A stretch of 64,000 nt of DNA from Cyclotella cryptica. Taxonomy: Eukaryota; Bacillariophyta; Thalassiosirophyceae; Thalassiosirales; Thalassiosiraceae. Each line of letters begins with the position of its first letter. Positions within the stretch are counted from its first letter, which is position 1. The notes below the pieces were generated by a model, which was not told the origin of the DNA, searched no databases, and worked only from the letters and a program-made list of their open reading frames with translations. The translations under genes were made by a program, and so were the position numbers. The DNA lies in assembly GCA_013187285.1 (NCBI GenBank), contig JABMIG010000172.1:248001-312000 (forward strand), in the 5' to 3' direction. Of this stretch, positions 46,025-56,429 are shown one piece after another.

Positions 46025-47678
46025 GTCACTGAGTGCGATCTTCTTTGTGGATTGCCAAGAGTAATTCCTGTGGAAATCAAAATGCATGATAGAGTCTTGT
46101 GAAAGACTTTTGGATATGTCAAGGTTCTTCATAGTCAGTAACATATCATTGGCACCACTGCTAATAGAATTGTTGACATTATTACTGACTTGAATGACAA
46201 TGAAACTTATGCTGTATATAAAGGTTAAGGTGAAGTTGTTTGCTTGATTGTCCTGTGAAGCCTTCTACAAGATTTGTCAAGGAAAATTATTATGGAATGT
46301 GAGGTGATCAAAAGTTATTTGTTTCTTGATGACAGTATATCTTGTATTGTAAATGAAATGAGATTTTCAGAACAAGCAGTTTGTTAACAATATTTTTAGT
46401 TAAACATATTTCATTTCATTATTGATATATTTCAACCAGAAAGTTATTCAACATTTTGATGGATGCTGATCTTGTTCTTTCACAAAATTAATGATCCCTT
46501 CATGAATATTTTTTTGACTTCAGTGCGTGGCCCATTATAGCAGGAAACATGAAAAGATGTTTTGTAATGTATTAAAAGAAACAATTTCATTAGGTAATTA
46601 ATTGCAATTAAAACAATTTTAGATGTTAAGACATGCAAGAGATATGGAAAAGATGCCCACCATGTTCAAGTAATTCAGGAGTTTTTTTTCATAAGAGAAA
46701 ACCGTTTGGGCCAGATGGCAACACATAACAGTTATGATGAATTGTGTGCCCAGACATCTTGAAGAAAAGGTTCGCAGGTAAAACCTAGAGAAAAGATTCA
46801 GTGAGGCAGCAAATAAGGGGTTTCACTCATCACAAGAGAGACAGGGGATCTTGATTCAGAAAAGACGAAAAGTGATCAGGAAACTAATAGCTCATCAGTA
46901 TTGTGTGCCAAGCTTGATTGATTTTCCATGAAGCTTGCAGATAAGACAAAGGGAATAATCCCAACACGACATCTGAAGAATGCACTCAGAGAAGAAAAGT
47001 ACCAAGGGAGATATTAGAAACAACGACTTCATAGAAGTCCACAGTTTGATATTTATCAGAATGATTTGCCTTATCTTTGTATTGAAATTACCAAGAAGTG
47101 AGTGACCTATACTGTCTTTTTAGAGATCAAAAGTAGACATGGATAAAAACAAATATAAAATCATGAAAATTTGATCAATGAAAGGGCTGGAAGGTAAACA
47201 CTCATATAAGATTTATTAAAGCAATATTCTGTCATGCCTTGACAGAAAACTCTATCACTTAAGAGGATTGAGCACTGTCTTGACAATATTTGGGGCCTAA
47301 AATTGAGTGCTAGGTTTAGACATAAATGCAATGTCAAAATCACCCGCTGGTTCCATCTTGGGAAGCACATACTTTGCATGTCCGCGTTGCATACCTAGAT
47401 ACATAGCAGTATATCTAAAATGCAATGATCTTGTGTATTAAGATACATATAACACAATAATGATTTGTTACTACCACATATTAAGGCCCACATTTGAATT
47501 GCTGTATCAAGGTTTCATTGTTTGAGGGTTGTATGGTGTTGTGTGTGGATATTTTTATTGGGAATGAAAGAAACATAATTTTAACTAGATATGAAAAGTC
47601 ATGAACTGTACATGAAAAAATGTGCTATCACACCTGGTGATGTCATAGAATTGAATGACAAGACATTAACTCCAGTAA
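46025..47678. other. AT-rich gene desert
   Basis: No gene, RNA gene or clear repeat recognised in 1.65 kb. Confidence 0.4.
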
Positions 47679-48106
47679 GTGAAGGCAGAAAATATCTAAA
47701 AATGTCTTGTCACATCTAAAGCCTGTTCTGTCAATCCTTCTTATTTCCTATTTTGGGCAGCCTATTTTGATTTGGTGATGCTCTATATAGGATCCAAGGA
47801 ACATAGACTGTAAATAGGCAAAAACCTCTTTCAGGGACAATAGATTTGAAAAGAGGTTTTTGATCCTATTTATTTGCCAATTTAGATGTGACATAAGGTT
47901 CAGGGAAATGTGATAATATTTTTTGATATCATCTTACATCTATCAATTATCCTCATCTACTGTATGTCATAATAGTTCAGTCAACTTCTCACATAAGGTT
48001 TCAACATGATGTACACAATGATGATAGGTCTAATTGATTTTATTCCTTAGTGTGATCAGAAGATACGGTGTGAAACAAATTAGTGTATGACCTGAATGAC
48101 ATGATG

Positions 48107-48640
48107 CTAATATGACAAAGCTAAGAGAATTTTATTTCTCCCACATGAAATAATCATTTTAATCACAATATTCCACTGAAGTACTCCATCTTTTGCCATA
48201 CTCAATGCAAATTTTCTCCAAACCAACAATGGCATGAACACACATCCAATGCTCACAAAAGAAAATACACGACTGTTGCAAAAGGATGTCCCATTCTTTG
48301 CAGCATCAGTCAATGTGTGTATGTTTACTACAAACCCTCTTCTCCTCCTCTTCTTTGCGAAAGGAAAAAATAGCATGCAGGGCTTTAACTCAGAGCACTG
48401 CCTCACAATGAACTCATCAGCTTCCAACTTTTCATGTGTGTCTAATTCCAACATAAGCCCCATTCTGAAAATTTGCAAATCATTGTAGAGTCCACAAGTT
48501 TTGGGAACACGCGTCCAGCAGATTTCACCAAACTGAATCAAAAGCACCACTTCATACCGCAAAGCCGTAATCTTGAATTTGTGACTGTAAAATGTCTTAT
48601 CCCAGTTTGGCATAGAAAAATCAGCATCACCACCTAGCAA
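48107..48640 (-). CDS. Unrecognised 177-codon frame inside the repeat cluster
   Basis: The minus-strand frame begins MLGGDADFSMPNWDKTFYSH. Its second half matches the plus-strand frame at 51147-51350 at roughly half the residues (CMLFFPFAKKRRRRGFVV against HVLFFRFAMKRRRSGFIA). The same DNA read on the other strand also aligns between the arms, so the coding strand is not certain. It may be a repeat-derived frame rather than a gene. Confidence 0.2.
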   Translation of the reverse strand: MLGGDADFSMPNWDKTFYSHKFKITALRYEVVLLIQFGEICWTRVPKTCGLYNDLQIFRMGLMLELDTHEKLEADEFIVRQCSELKPCMLFFPFAKKRRRRGFVVNIHTLTDAAKNGTSFCNSRVFSFVSIGCVFMPLLVWRKFALSMAKDGVLQWNIVIKMIISCGRNKILLALSY

Positions 48641-49759
48641 GCAATCACTTCCATTTTTTGTGACTTTTCAAGCAACAAACAAGATCAGGCCAATTCAGGA
48701 TGAGTGAATGAAAACTAAGCAATTAATTGTCATTTTTACCGCATAGTATTCTAATTCCGTTAGAGACTTGGTGAAGGGCCTTACCCACTTTTGAAATTTC
48801 TTGGGGGTCAATTCCTATTATCAGAGCCTTTGGCATTTGTACAAAAATGAGATTTGATGGAATACACATTCATGAACATTACCACAAGAAATGGAAAAGA
48901 ACACGCCTCCTGGGGGACTAAAGTACACACCTGATAATTTTTCTCATCATACAGATGTCCCCACATCCAGTGGTGCTGCGGCATTCAGTTGTAACATTTT
49001 CCTGAACCAACAATCTTCAGACCTCACTGCACCAAGATTTCCAACGCCTTTAGTAATCATATTCTTTACTCATCAGGTATACATCACCTGCCGTTGAATT
49101 TTGGTTGATAAGAATTGGTTCCATGAGGAAACAATCGATTGGAACAGAGAGATGGTAGTATAGTGTGTCTGGTGGTATAGAACAAACTTGCTACAAAGGA
49201 TGTTGATTGGGAAGGTGCATGTTTTGGTTCAAAAGTTACACCCACAAGGTGTGTGTATGCGTTCACATGCATCACGTGGATGAAGGATGGATTGGGTCAA
49301 TTCACCATGGCCCACAATAGGACCATATCTTGCAGTGTGATAGTATACTATAATATGATATTTATTTCTTTGCCAGCCACATCATGTCATTGTTGGAGCT
49401 CGTGTTTCATGAAAGTGAAATAGTTTAACGAAACTTTGTTAATATCATACAATTAGAAACTTTCGTGTGTCAAAATTCAACTACTAATTCATGAAAGATG
49501 AAGGAATATGAAATTAAGCTTCACATGAACATTTCTCATTTTAATCCTGTAAGTACAAGTCAATGGGAACAGCTAATCAAACTTTACTTGACATTCTGAT
49601 ATGTAAGATACTCTTCGCACAAGTTCTTCAAATGTTTTTCAGGCGTAATTCATGGAGCATAAGTAATAATTTGAATCATGGAGAAAACAAACACATTAAA
49701 AAGATGAAAAGACAAAAAAGATGAAAAGAAAACAAACAGATGACTAAAGGATAACCTAC
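48641..49759. other. Unassigned DNA between the arms of the inverted cluster
   Basis: Sequence of mixed composition with short frames only. No match to either arm is visible to me. Confidence 0.35.
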
Positions 49760-50104
49760 ATGTTGTGGAGAAAGCCAAAATATTAAACACTAGAAGACTA
49801 CTAAACAACTATGTATCCAGAAGTCCAATGTATTGTATGACTTACTATACACCTTTCATACAACATAAGCTACTTTTCAATAAATTGTTCAATAATTAGT
49901 ATCCTCATATTCTACTAAATATAATTTTATCATCAAAGTGCTGCAGTAATTATCATCATGAATTCACTGTACAAAATAGAATCCAAAAATATTGCAGTGT
50001 ATCCAAGCGTATGGAAAAATCACAAACTGGGCAAAGTGCCCTCATGAGGATCAACTCCACGCCCATTTCCTCCATCAGGCTGAAAACTAGTAACATTCCT
50101 CTGG

Positions 50105-50192
50105 CGAAGCTCCTCACGGTGATAGAACATTGTATTGTTAAGGTGGTTCGAAGCTCCTCACGGTGATAGAACATTGTATTGTTAAGGTGGTT
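50105..50192. repeat. Perfect 44-bp tandem duplication
   Basis: 50105-50148 and 50149-50192 are identical 44-bp units beginning CGAAGCTCCTCACGGTGATA. The absence of divergence points to a recent event or to an assembly artefact. Confidence 0.95.
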
Positions 50193-50341
50193 CACAAACG
50201 AATCCTCCGACATTGAATCGACAGAACCAGAATTGCTGTGGTGCACATGTTGATTGTTTTGGTAACGAGGCTGCCAATAGGCAGGTGGAGGAGGCTGATG
50301 GGGAGGAGGAGGAGGCTGCTGATAGTTGAAGACAGGGGGAG

Positions 50342-51220
50342 TCAGGTGCCACAAAGGAGGATTGATTGTCGAGGAGAATGCTTTGGAGGAACATCCCTTG
50401 GAGGGGTGAAGGCCCTTGTGCAGACCCTCATTTTACTTTCACTGTCAACAGCATGGCATTTTTCTTGACCTGTCAAGATAACATGTAGGATCTTTGGGGG
50501 CTGATACTCAGCCCCATGAGGAACACTGGGACGCTCAACCGGGAAGTCATAGAACTCCCTGTCAACAGGCATGTCCCAAATGATTTCCTTGGAGGTGACG
50601 ACTGTCTCCACAGGAAAATCAAGAGGCACAACCTTCTGCTCTGTCAACCAGACCCCATCAAGGGAGTCATTGTTGGTACTACAAATCTTTCCCAGCATGC
50701 TCCGAAGAGATGCTTCCGTTCCTGGCACGACATCCCTGATGCCATAAAATTGTAGGAATGGCACGGGGATCTTGAGGCTGTAGGAGAGGTAGTTTCCATC
50801 TGCACTAACCCAGATGTTGTACTTGTTGATCAAGAGATCAAATGAAAGGAAGTCCAGCACAAGGAGCTTCTTCCCATCAGCTTGGAAGTTCGTGTCCACA
50901 CCAAGGAAGGGCAATGTGGCAGTAAGATTGTACATGCCACCAAGAGAGAAGTTACTCACTCTTGTAGCAAGGGCATTGATGGTTTGATTGAATAGTTCTT
51001 TTTCATACATGCAAACGGTCACGACAAGCTTCATTACCTTGTCGTAAATGAAATAATAGCTAAATTGAACACGTGCCTTTTCTATATCATACCTCATTTC
51101 ACGAAGCTTCATTAAATGACTCCATTTTTGTTGTGTCCAAACCGAGTTGATGCCCCACGTACTATTTTTTCGTTTTGCAATGAAGAGGAGGAGAAGCGGG
51201 TTCATAGCAGACATGAACAC
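50342..51220 (-). CDS. Unrecognised 292-codon protein of the repeat family, best-preserved copy
   Basis: A good protein-like frame on the minus strand: NPLLLLFIAKRKNSTWGINS, MRYDIEKARVQFSYYFIYDK, LVVTVCMYEKELFNQTINAL, ADGKKLLVLDFLSFDLLINK, EIIWDMPVDREFYDFPVERP. The 3' part passes into a Pro/Gln/His-rich tail read in an overlapping frame (49956-50354: NYQQPPPPPHQPPPP, YQNNQHVHHSNSGS). A diverged copy on the plus strand at 52280-53130 keeps the same order, including SREIIWDMCVDREFYDF, the Pro-rich tail and NQHVHYNNTG. Conservation over such length between copies implies that the family once encoded a real protein. I recognise no domain; a structural or DNA-binding protein of a mobile element is possible but unproven. 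Confidence 0.35.
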   Translation of the reverse strand: MFMSAMNPLLLLFIAKRKNSTWGINSVWTQQKWSHLMKLREMRYDIEKARVQFSYYFIYDKVMKLVVTVCMYEKELFNQTINALATRVSNFSLGGMYNLTATLPFLGVDTNFQADGKKLLVLDFLSFDLLINKYNIWVSADGNYLSYSLKIPVPFLQFYGIRDVVPGTEASLRSMLGKICSTNNDSLDGVWLTEQKVVPLDFPVETVVTSKEIIWDMPVDREFYDFPVERPSVPHGAEYQPPKILHVILTGQEKCHAVDSESKMRVCTRAFTPPRDVPPKHSPRQSILLCGT

Positions 51221-52279
51221 ATCAATAGACGCTTCAAGGAACGGGGCATTCTTTCACAACAATGGCAGCATTGCTTTCGCTATCATCAGGATGTATTTCA
51301 TGCCATTGCTTGATAGGAACATATTTGCATTGAGAATGGCGAAAGATTGATTACTGTGGAATACTCTGATTAAAATCATTCTTTTGTTTGAGAGAAGTAA
51401 TAAAGTTCTCTTAGTGTTTGTGAAATTGGCATCATTCAGATCATAAATAATTCGTTTCACAAACTATTATGTTCTGATCACACTAAGCAATAAAATCATT
51501 AATACCTATCATCATTGTGGATGTCATGTTGAAACCTCATTTCCTGTGAAATTTAGTAAACTACATGACAAACAGCACATGACATTAAGTGATTGCTCTA
51601 ATATGATATCAAAATTATTATCACATTTTTCTGAACAGTGCTAGTAATAAAATAATTAGAATGATCAAAAGCTACAAATATCACAAAAATGAAAAATGAC
51701 AAAAATGTTGTGATGAAGTGGGTAGTCAGCACAACACAACACCCCCTACTATAACATATGAAATATTGTACTGTTTTGTTGTTTATCCATCACACAACTG
51801 TGTTAACATCACTCTCCTGTTGTTAATCACACAACTTGACAATGCTGCAGACCAATGGTCCTAGAAGGTGGGACAACAATGCCAAAAAACTCATTGATAG
51901 CCACATCGAAAAGGATGCTATTGACATCTAAAACATTGAACACATCACTCACAAGACCCTCATTTCTACATTGAGGGGTATTTTTAGAGCACTGCAATGA
52001 AAGTATCAGGCTTGCAATGGTTTGAACAATGTCTTTGCAAACAATGAAATGGACATCCTTCTTGGAACAGGAAAGTTCATTTTGTTTTTTCATGTTATAA
52101 GATTCAATATGGTACTCACCTTCATCATGATACTGACCTTCACACATTACATGTTACTTGTGACACAGATGAACAATACAAAGCAAACAAAATGCCTTAT
52201 GCTCATATCCGGCAGCCCCATCCAGTACCACCAGCTTCAGCTCCCATCAACCAAGTGCCCCCCGCCATCAATACCCACA
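51221..52279. other. Repeat-cluster arm and flanking AT-rich DNA
   Basis: To about 51636 this is the right arm of the inverted pair with 47899-48400. Beyond it, 51640-52279 is AT-rich. A 106-codon minus-strand frame (51827-52147) reads acceptably but matches nothing I know. Confidence 0.4.
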
Positions 52280-52515
52280 CTGCATGAGTGAGTAAGTTCT
52301 CCCTTGGTGTTGGCATGTATGTCTAAATGCCCCATTGTTCTCATCAGTGCCACCGCCAACTATCAAGCTGATGGCAAGAGGTTCCTTGTTCTGAACTTCT
52401 TGGCTTTGGTCTGGCCATCAAAATGGACAACATCTGCATGACTTTGTCTCTTACAGCATCAACATCCCCGCACCATTCCTACAATTTCATGGCAATAGAG
52501 ATGTCATGCAAGTGA

Positions 52516-52548
<33 letters not shown>

Positions 52549-53520
52549 CTATTTTGCATGCTCTTTTTCTCTCTCTTTTCTCACCCCTGATGGGATCTGG
52601 TCAATGGAGCCAAAGGTCAGTCCTCCTGATTTTTTTGTGGAGACAGTCATCAAATCCAGGGAAATAATCTGGGACATGTGTGTTGACAGAGAATTTTATG
52701 ACTTCCTGCTTGAGCATTGAGCATCCTGCATCCTATCCTCCTGGGGCTGACTATCAGCCCACAAAGATGCTACGTGTTGTCGTGACAGATCAAAAAAATG
52801 TCATGCTGTCAACAGTGAAAGAAAAATAAGGGTTGGTACAAGGGCCTTTTGACTCCTCTAAGGAATGTTCCTCCTACACATCCTCCTGGTGGACAAAATG
52901 TTACTCCAAAATCTATCCTATCCTTCTCTGTTGTATCCAAATCCTCTAGCCTTCAATCACCAGTAGCCTCCTCCATCTCCTACCCAGCAGCAATGTCCAC
53001 CACCACCCTATCAGCCTCCTCCGTCTCCTTATCAGCAGACTCATCATCAAAGCAATCAACATGTTCACTACAACAATACCGGTTTGATCTGGTCCATGTA
53101 GGTGTATTTGTTTATGACCCCACCTGAACAATACAGTGTTCTATTGTTGTGAATAGATTCAGCGGTGGAACAATGTTAGTTTTCAGCCCGAAGGAGACCA
53201 TGGATTTAGAGAGGATCCTGATGGAGGTTCTTTGCCCAGTTTGTGATTTTTCCAATTTTTGGTTATTCTGCTATAGTTTATTGATCATACATGATGGAGT
53301 GGATTCATTATTATGACTACAGCACTTTGATGACAAATCCCAGTTAGTTGATGAATGACAGTACTGATAATGTGAAGCATTAATTGGATACTATTTTGTG
53401 TTTTATCTTCCTTATCAATTGCATGGATGCTGTAGAGTATTTTGCAGAGCCAATCACATAATAGCCTGGACTTCGTAGTCTTTTAGTAGTGCATCATATT
53501 TTTAGGCTTTCCCGGAACCT
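52280..53520 (+). pseudogene. Diverged, broken copy of the 50342-51220 repeat family
   Basis: Plus-strand blocks align with the minus-strand copy in the same order over about 1.2 kb: DGKRFLVLNFLA, VETVIKSREIIWDMCVDREF, KCHAVNSERKIRVGTRAF, a Pro-rich tail, and a shared 3' untranslated stretch containing TTTGCCCAGTTTGTGATTTT. It is broken in several places and holds a CT-rich insertion near 52509-52580. Confidence 0.6.
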
Positions 53521-53998
53521 CCATGACATTTTTAGATATTTTCTGCCTTCACGTACATAACAAAAAATGTGAATCCATCCCGCCACGTGTTTCAATGTCA
53601 CATGAAGATCAAAAGTGCCAAAATGTAATGTCTGTCAATATACGAGATTTCATGCCTATTTATGGGTCAAGTCAAAAATAATTAGCCTGCAACCTATTTT
53701 TTATAAATATGATTGACAGAACGGGTCTAAATAGGCAAATAAATAGGATCAAAAACCTCTTTTCAAATCTATTGCCCCTGAAAAAGGTTGTTGCGTCTAT
53801 TATTTATTCAGCCTATATTGAGCCTGTGGGAAAATCATAAGTGAACAATGTTTAGAGTAGTACTACTAAGTCTAAAGTTACACACTCAATTAAGTGTTGA
53901 AATAACCATCAACCATTTTACATTTACATCATATAGTAGTAGTATCAAATGCACATTTGTAATGAGTGTATGGTAGTGTTATGTAAGACGAGACGAGC

Positions 53999-54237
<239 letters not shown>

Positions 54238-54343
54238 TAATTGGCATTGAAAAGAGTGCCAGTCAAGTGCCGGTCACTATCTCTATGATAAAACACACCG
54301 CAATGTGTTCTTTAGTCACACTGTGACTAATCACTTACGTCAG

Positions 54344-54545
54344 TCTGAATATGCTTATTTGCGAGGATAGGCTTATCTGCAAGGATAGGCTTATTTGCGA
54401 GCTCGCAAATAAGAGAATCCTTGCAGATAAGCTTATTTTCCACATCGGAATAGTATGCTCTCGCAAATAAGGCTATCCTCGCAGATAGCACTATTTATAG
54501 TGCTATCTGCAACAAAGAAGCTACTTGCGGGAAATAAGCTATCCA
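54344..54545. repeat. Palindromic array built on CTTATTTGCGAG
   Basis: The 54371-54401 and 54402-54432 arms form a 62-bp palindrome with three mismatched positions, centred on GCGAGCTCGC. A second palindrome at 54481-54510 has 13-bp perfect arms (GCAGATAGCACTA) and a 4-nt loop. Single motif copies in both orientations (GCGAGGATAGGCTTATCTGC, CTCGCAAATAAGGCTATCCT) fill the rest. It starts about 110 bp after the GA tract. Confidence 0.85.
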
Positions 54546-54581
54546 CGGGATTTAAAAGGACCAACGGTCATTGAGTCGCAC

Positions 54582-54834
54582 ACGGCACACAAACCGGCTC
54601 TCGCTGGCATGGACTCTGATCTGTCTTGCCTCTCTCCCAGAAAACAAACATGTCTACCCGCTCTCCAAAGTGGGGGACAAAGCTGAAGAGCAGATTTTTT
54701 TATTCAGGTAGACATTTTTATATAGGCTCGAAGCAATGAGGCTGTGGGAATGCTCTAAAATAGCTAAAGTTATAATGATGTACAATTTTTAATGATGTAC
54801 ATTATTTTTTTCTATTCTGTTACTTTGCATCTGC
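54582..54834 (+). other. Spacer with a short ATG frame before the transposon
   Basis: A 29-codon frame starts MSTRSPKWGTKLKSRFFYSG at about 54650 and contains a CAG|GTAGAC donor-like site. It could be a first exon cut off by the insertion at 54837, but nothing downstream supports this. Confidence 0.15.
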
Positions 54835-54836
54835 TA

Positions 54837-55985
54837 GGCCGAATGCTTGGTAATTTGCAATTGCTAAGCCAGTTGCAAAATGGGGCGAAAAACGCGTTGC
54901 AATTCCTCGTCGACGTTTGCACTACCAAGGAATTGCAATTTTCATGTTTTCAATTCCTCGACAACCAAGGTTTAGCTCGGGATTTCTGCAACGACCCCTC
55001 GTTTGGCATCAATTCTGTAGTGTGACACGTCTGATTGGCATCAAAGTAGTATATAACATGTCTGTTTGGCATCAATTTTTCCGTTCGATGGTACTCAACA
55101 GTAGTCATTTGTAAAATAAATTAGAAATTACAATTCCTTAGGAATTGTAATACAGTTTTAATATCTTCGTGATTACAATTCCTTAGGAATTTCAGTATCG
55201 TCCAGGTTTTTTTGCCGTTACAATTCCTTGGGAAGAGAACACTGACCCAACATAAGATATTAATTTACGTAGGGATTGGTACAATGAATAACCCTGTCAG
55301 TTGAATGCGTTTTGGTGCCAAATTTGGCTACAAATGCATCCAAACTGACTGATTTCACACAATTCAAACGTAATTCGGCCGTGGACAAGGAATGGTTCTG
55401 CGTGTTCCCAGCAGAATTGCGATTCCTTGGTACAAGTAATAAACCACTTTGAACTGCATTGTCCACTTTGAACCACGAACAAAGGGATTTACTATTCCCA
55501 CGTACGATTGTACGCGTCGACACTCAAATTGCGTGGGCACGAAGTGTCCTATAGTCTGACCGTACTTCCTTCGCTACTTAGTTGCGTGTAATTTTTTGTG
55601 TTCAAAATTTTTTTGATGGCTTCTAGAGCTTCCCATATCTGACATACCTTACTCCGTAGAAATCATACCATTTTCTACGGGATCCACTTTGAACCATTTC
55701 GTCATTTTTGGCTTGTTATGGCAGTGCAATTGCTGCTGCCTTCCATCAAAGCTGAGGACCTGTAGAGCTGGACTTAAGCCCTTCAGATAGTCCCAAAGGG
55801 TTGTGCAATCTTGGCTGGGTGCGAGGGATTGGACAATGATGTCACAACAGTGGTCAAAGATATATGACATTACGTGGTTCAAAGTGGTTTCTTACTTGTA
55901 GTACAAACGTTGACGAGGAATTGCAAAGTGCGTTTTGCAATTGAGGGCAATTGCTTAGCAATTGCAAATTACCAAGCATTCGGCC
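54837..55985. mobile_element. Non-autonomous DNA transposon with terminal inverted repeats and TA target duplication
   Basis: The two ends carry 33-bp perfect terminal inverted repeats beginning GGCCGAATGCTTGGTAATTT. The similarity continues imperfectly to about 88 bp (TTGCAATTCCTCGTC.ACGTTTG on both sides). Each end is flanked by TA (54835-54836 and 55986-55987), the target duplication expected of Tc1/mariner/pogo-like elements. Its length is 1149 bp and no transposase is present. Inside are three copies of a palindrome near ACAATTCCTTAGGAATTGT (55130-55230), four copies of CCACTTTGAACCA in either orientation, and two short minus-strand frames (55260-55523, 55649-55882) of unknown nature. 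It sits 444 bp upstream of the KNL1-like gene and may affect its promoter. Confidence 0.88.
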
Positions 55986-56429
55986 TAACACATCGTTATG
56001 GTAGCTTTAACCGGAAATAACAGGAAATATAAAGCATCAGTCCTGAAGGAACGTGGGAACCGCCAAAGTTTTGGAATAATATATCTCACATAGGAAGTCA
56101 TTAAATCGCCAAAATAGTCCGGTTCCGGCTTGTTTGAATATTCCAAACACAATGGCCCATCGTTCTAGAAACCTCTACAAACCACATGTCAATTCGTATA
56201 TAGGAATAAATAAGTCATTGTTGTTCTTTCTCTTTTCTCAAATTCAAAAATCAGTCCGCTGCTATCATAACTTACGACTGATTTTCTATAGAAAAACAGC
56301 GCAACACGACTATGCCATAACGACAACATCCCGTCCATAGCGACCATGATTGGGGCGGTCTCCATCCAATAGAATCTCTTTAACCGGCCGGCAACGCGCA
56401 GCCTACCTCCGCACTTCCAAAATATAGTA
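55986..56429 (+). promoter_or_regulatory. Upstream region of the KNL1-like gene
   Basis: The 444 bp between the transposon and the start codon must contain the promoter. No TATTGTAC motif is present, in contrast to several other genes here. Confidence 0.35.

Larger units (their letters stand above)
47679..53781. mobile_element. Cluster of inverted copies of an unrecognised repeat family
   Basis: Identical or near-identical blocks occur in opposite orientation at the two sides. A 28-bp block (47679-47706) returns as its exact reverse complement at 53525-53552, and a 48-bp block (47831-47878) returns with one mismatch at 53734-53781. Further in, 47899-48400 is a diverged inverted copy of 51150-51636. 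A third copy of part of the family runs on the plus strand at about 52280-53520 and matches the minus-strand segment 49760-51000. The outer blocks are not in simple mirrored order, so this is several insertions or rearranged copies rather than one element with clean ends. The family is unknown to me. Confidence 0.5.

Noticed and set aside
47679-53781. One simple transposon bounded by 28-bp terminal inverted repeats
   Set aside because: The 28-bp and 48-bp blocks are not in mirrored order at the two sides and no target duplication was found, so a cluster of copies fits better.
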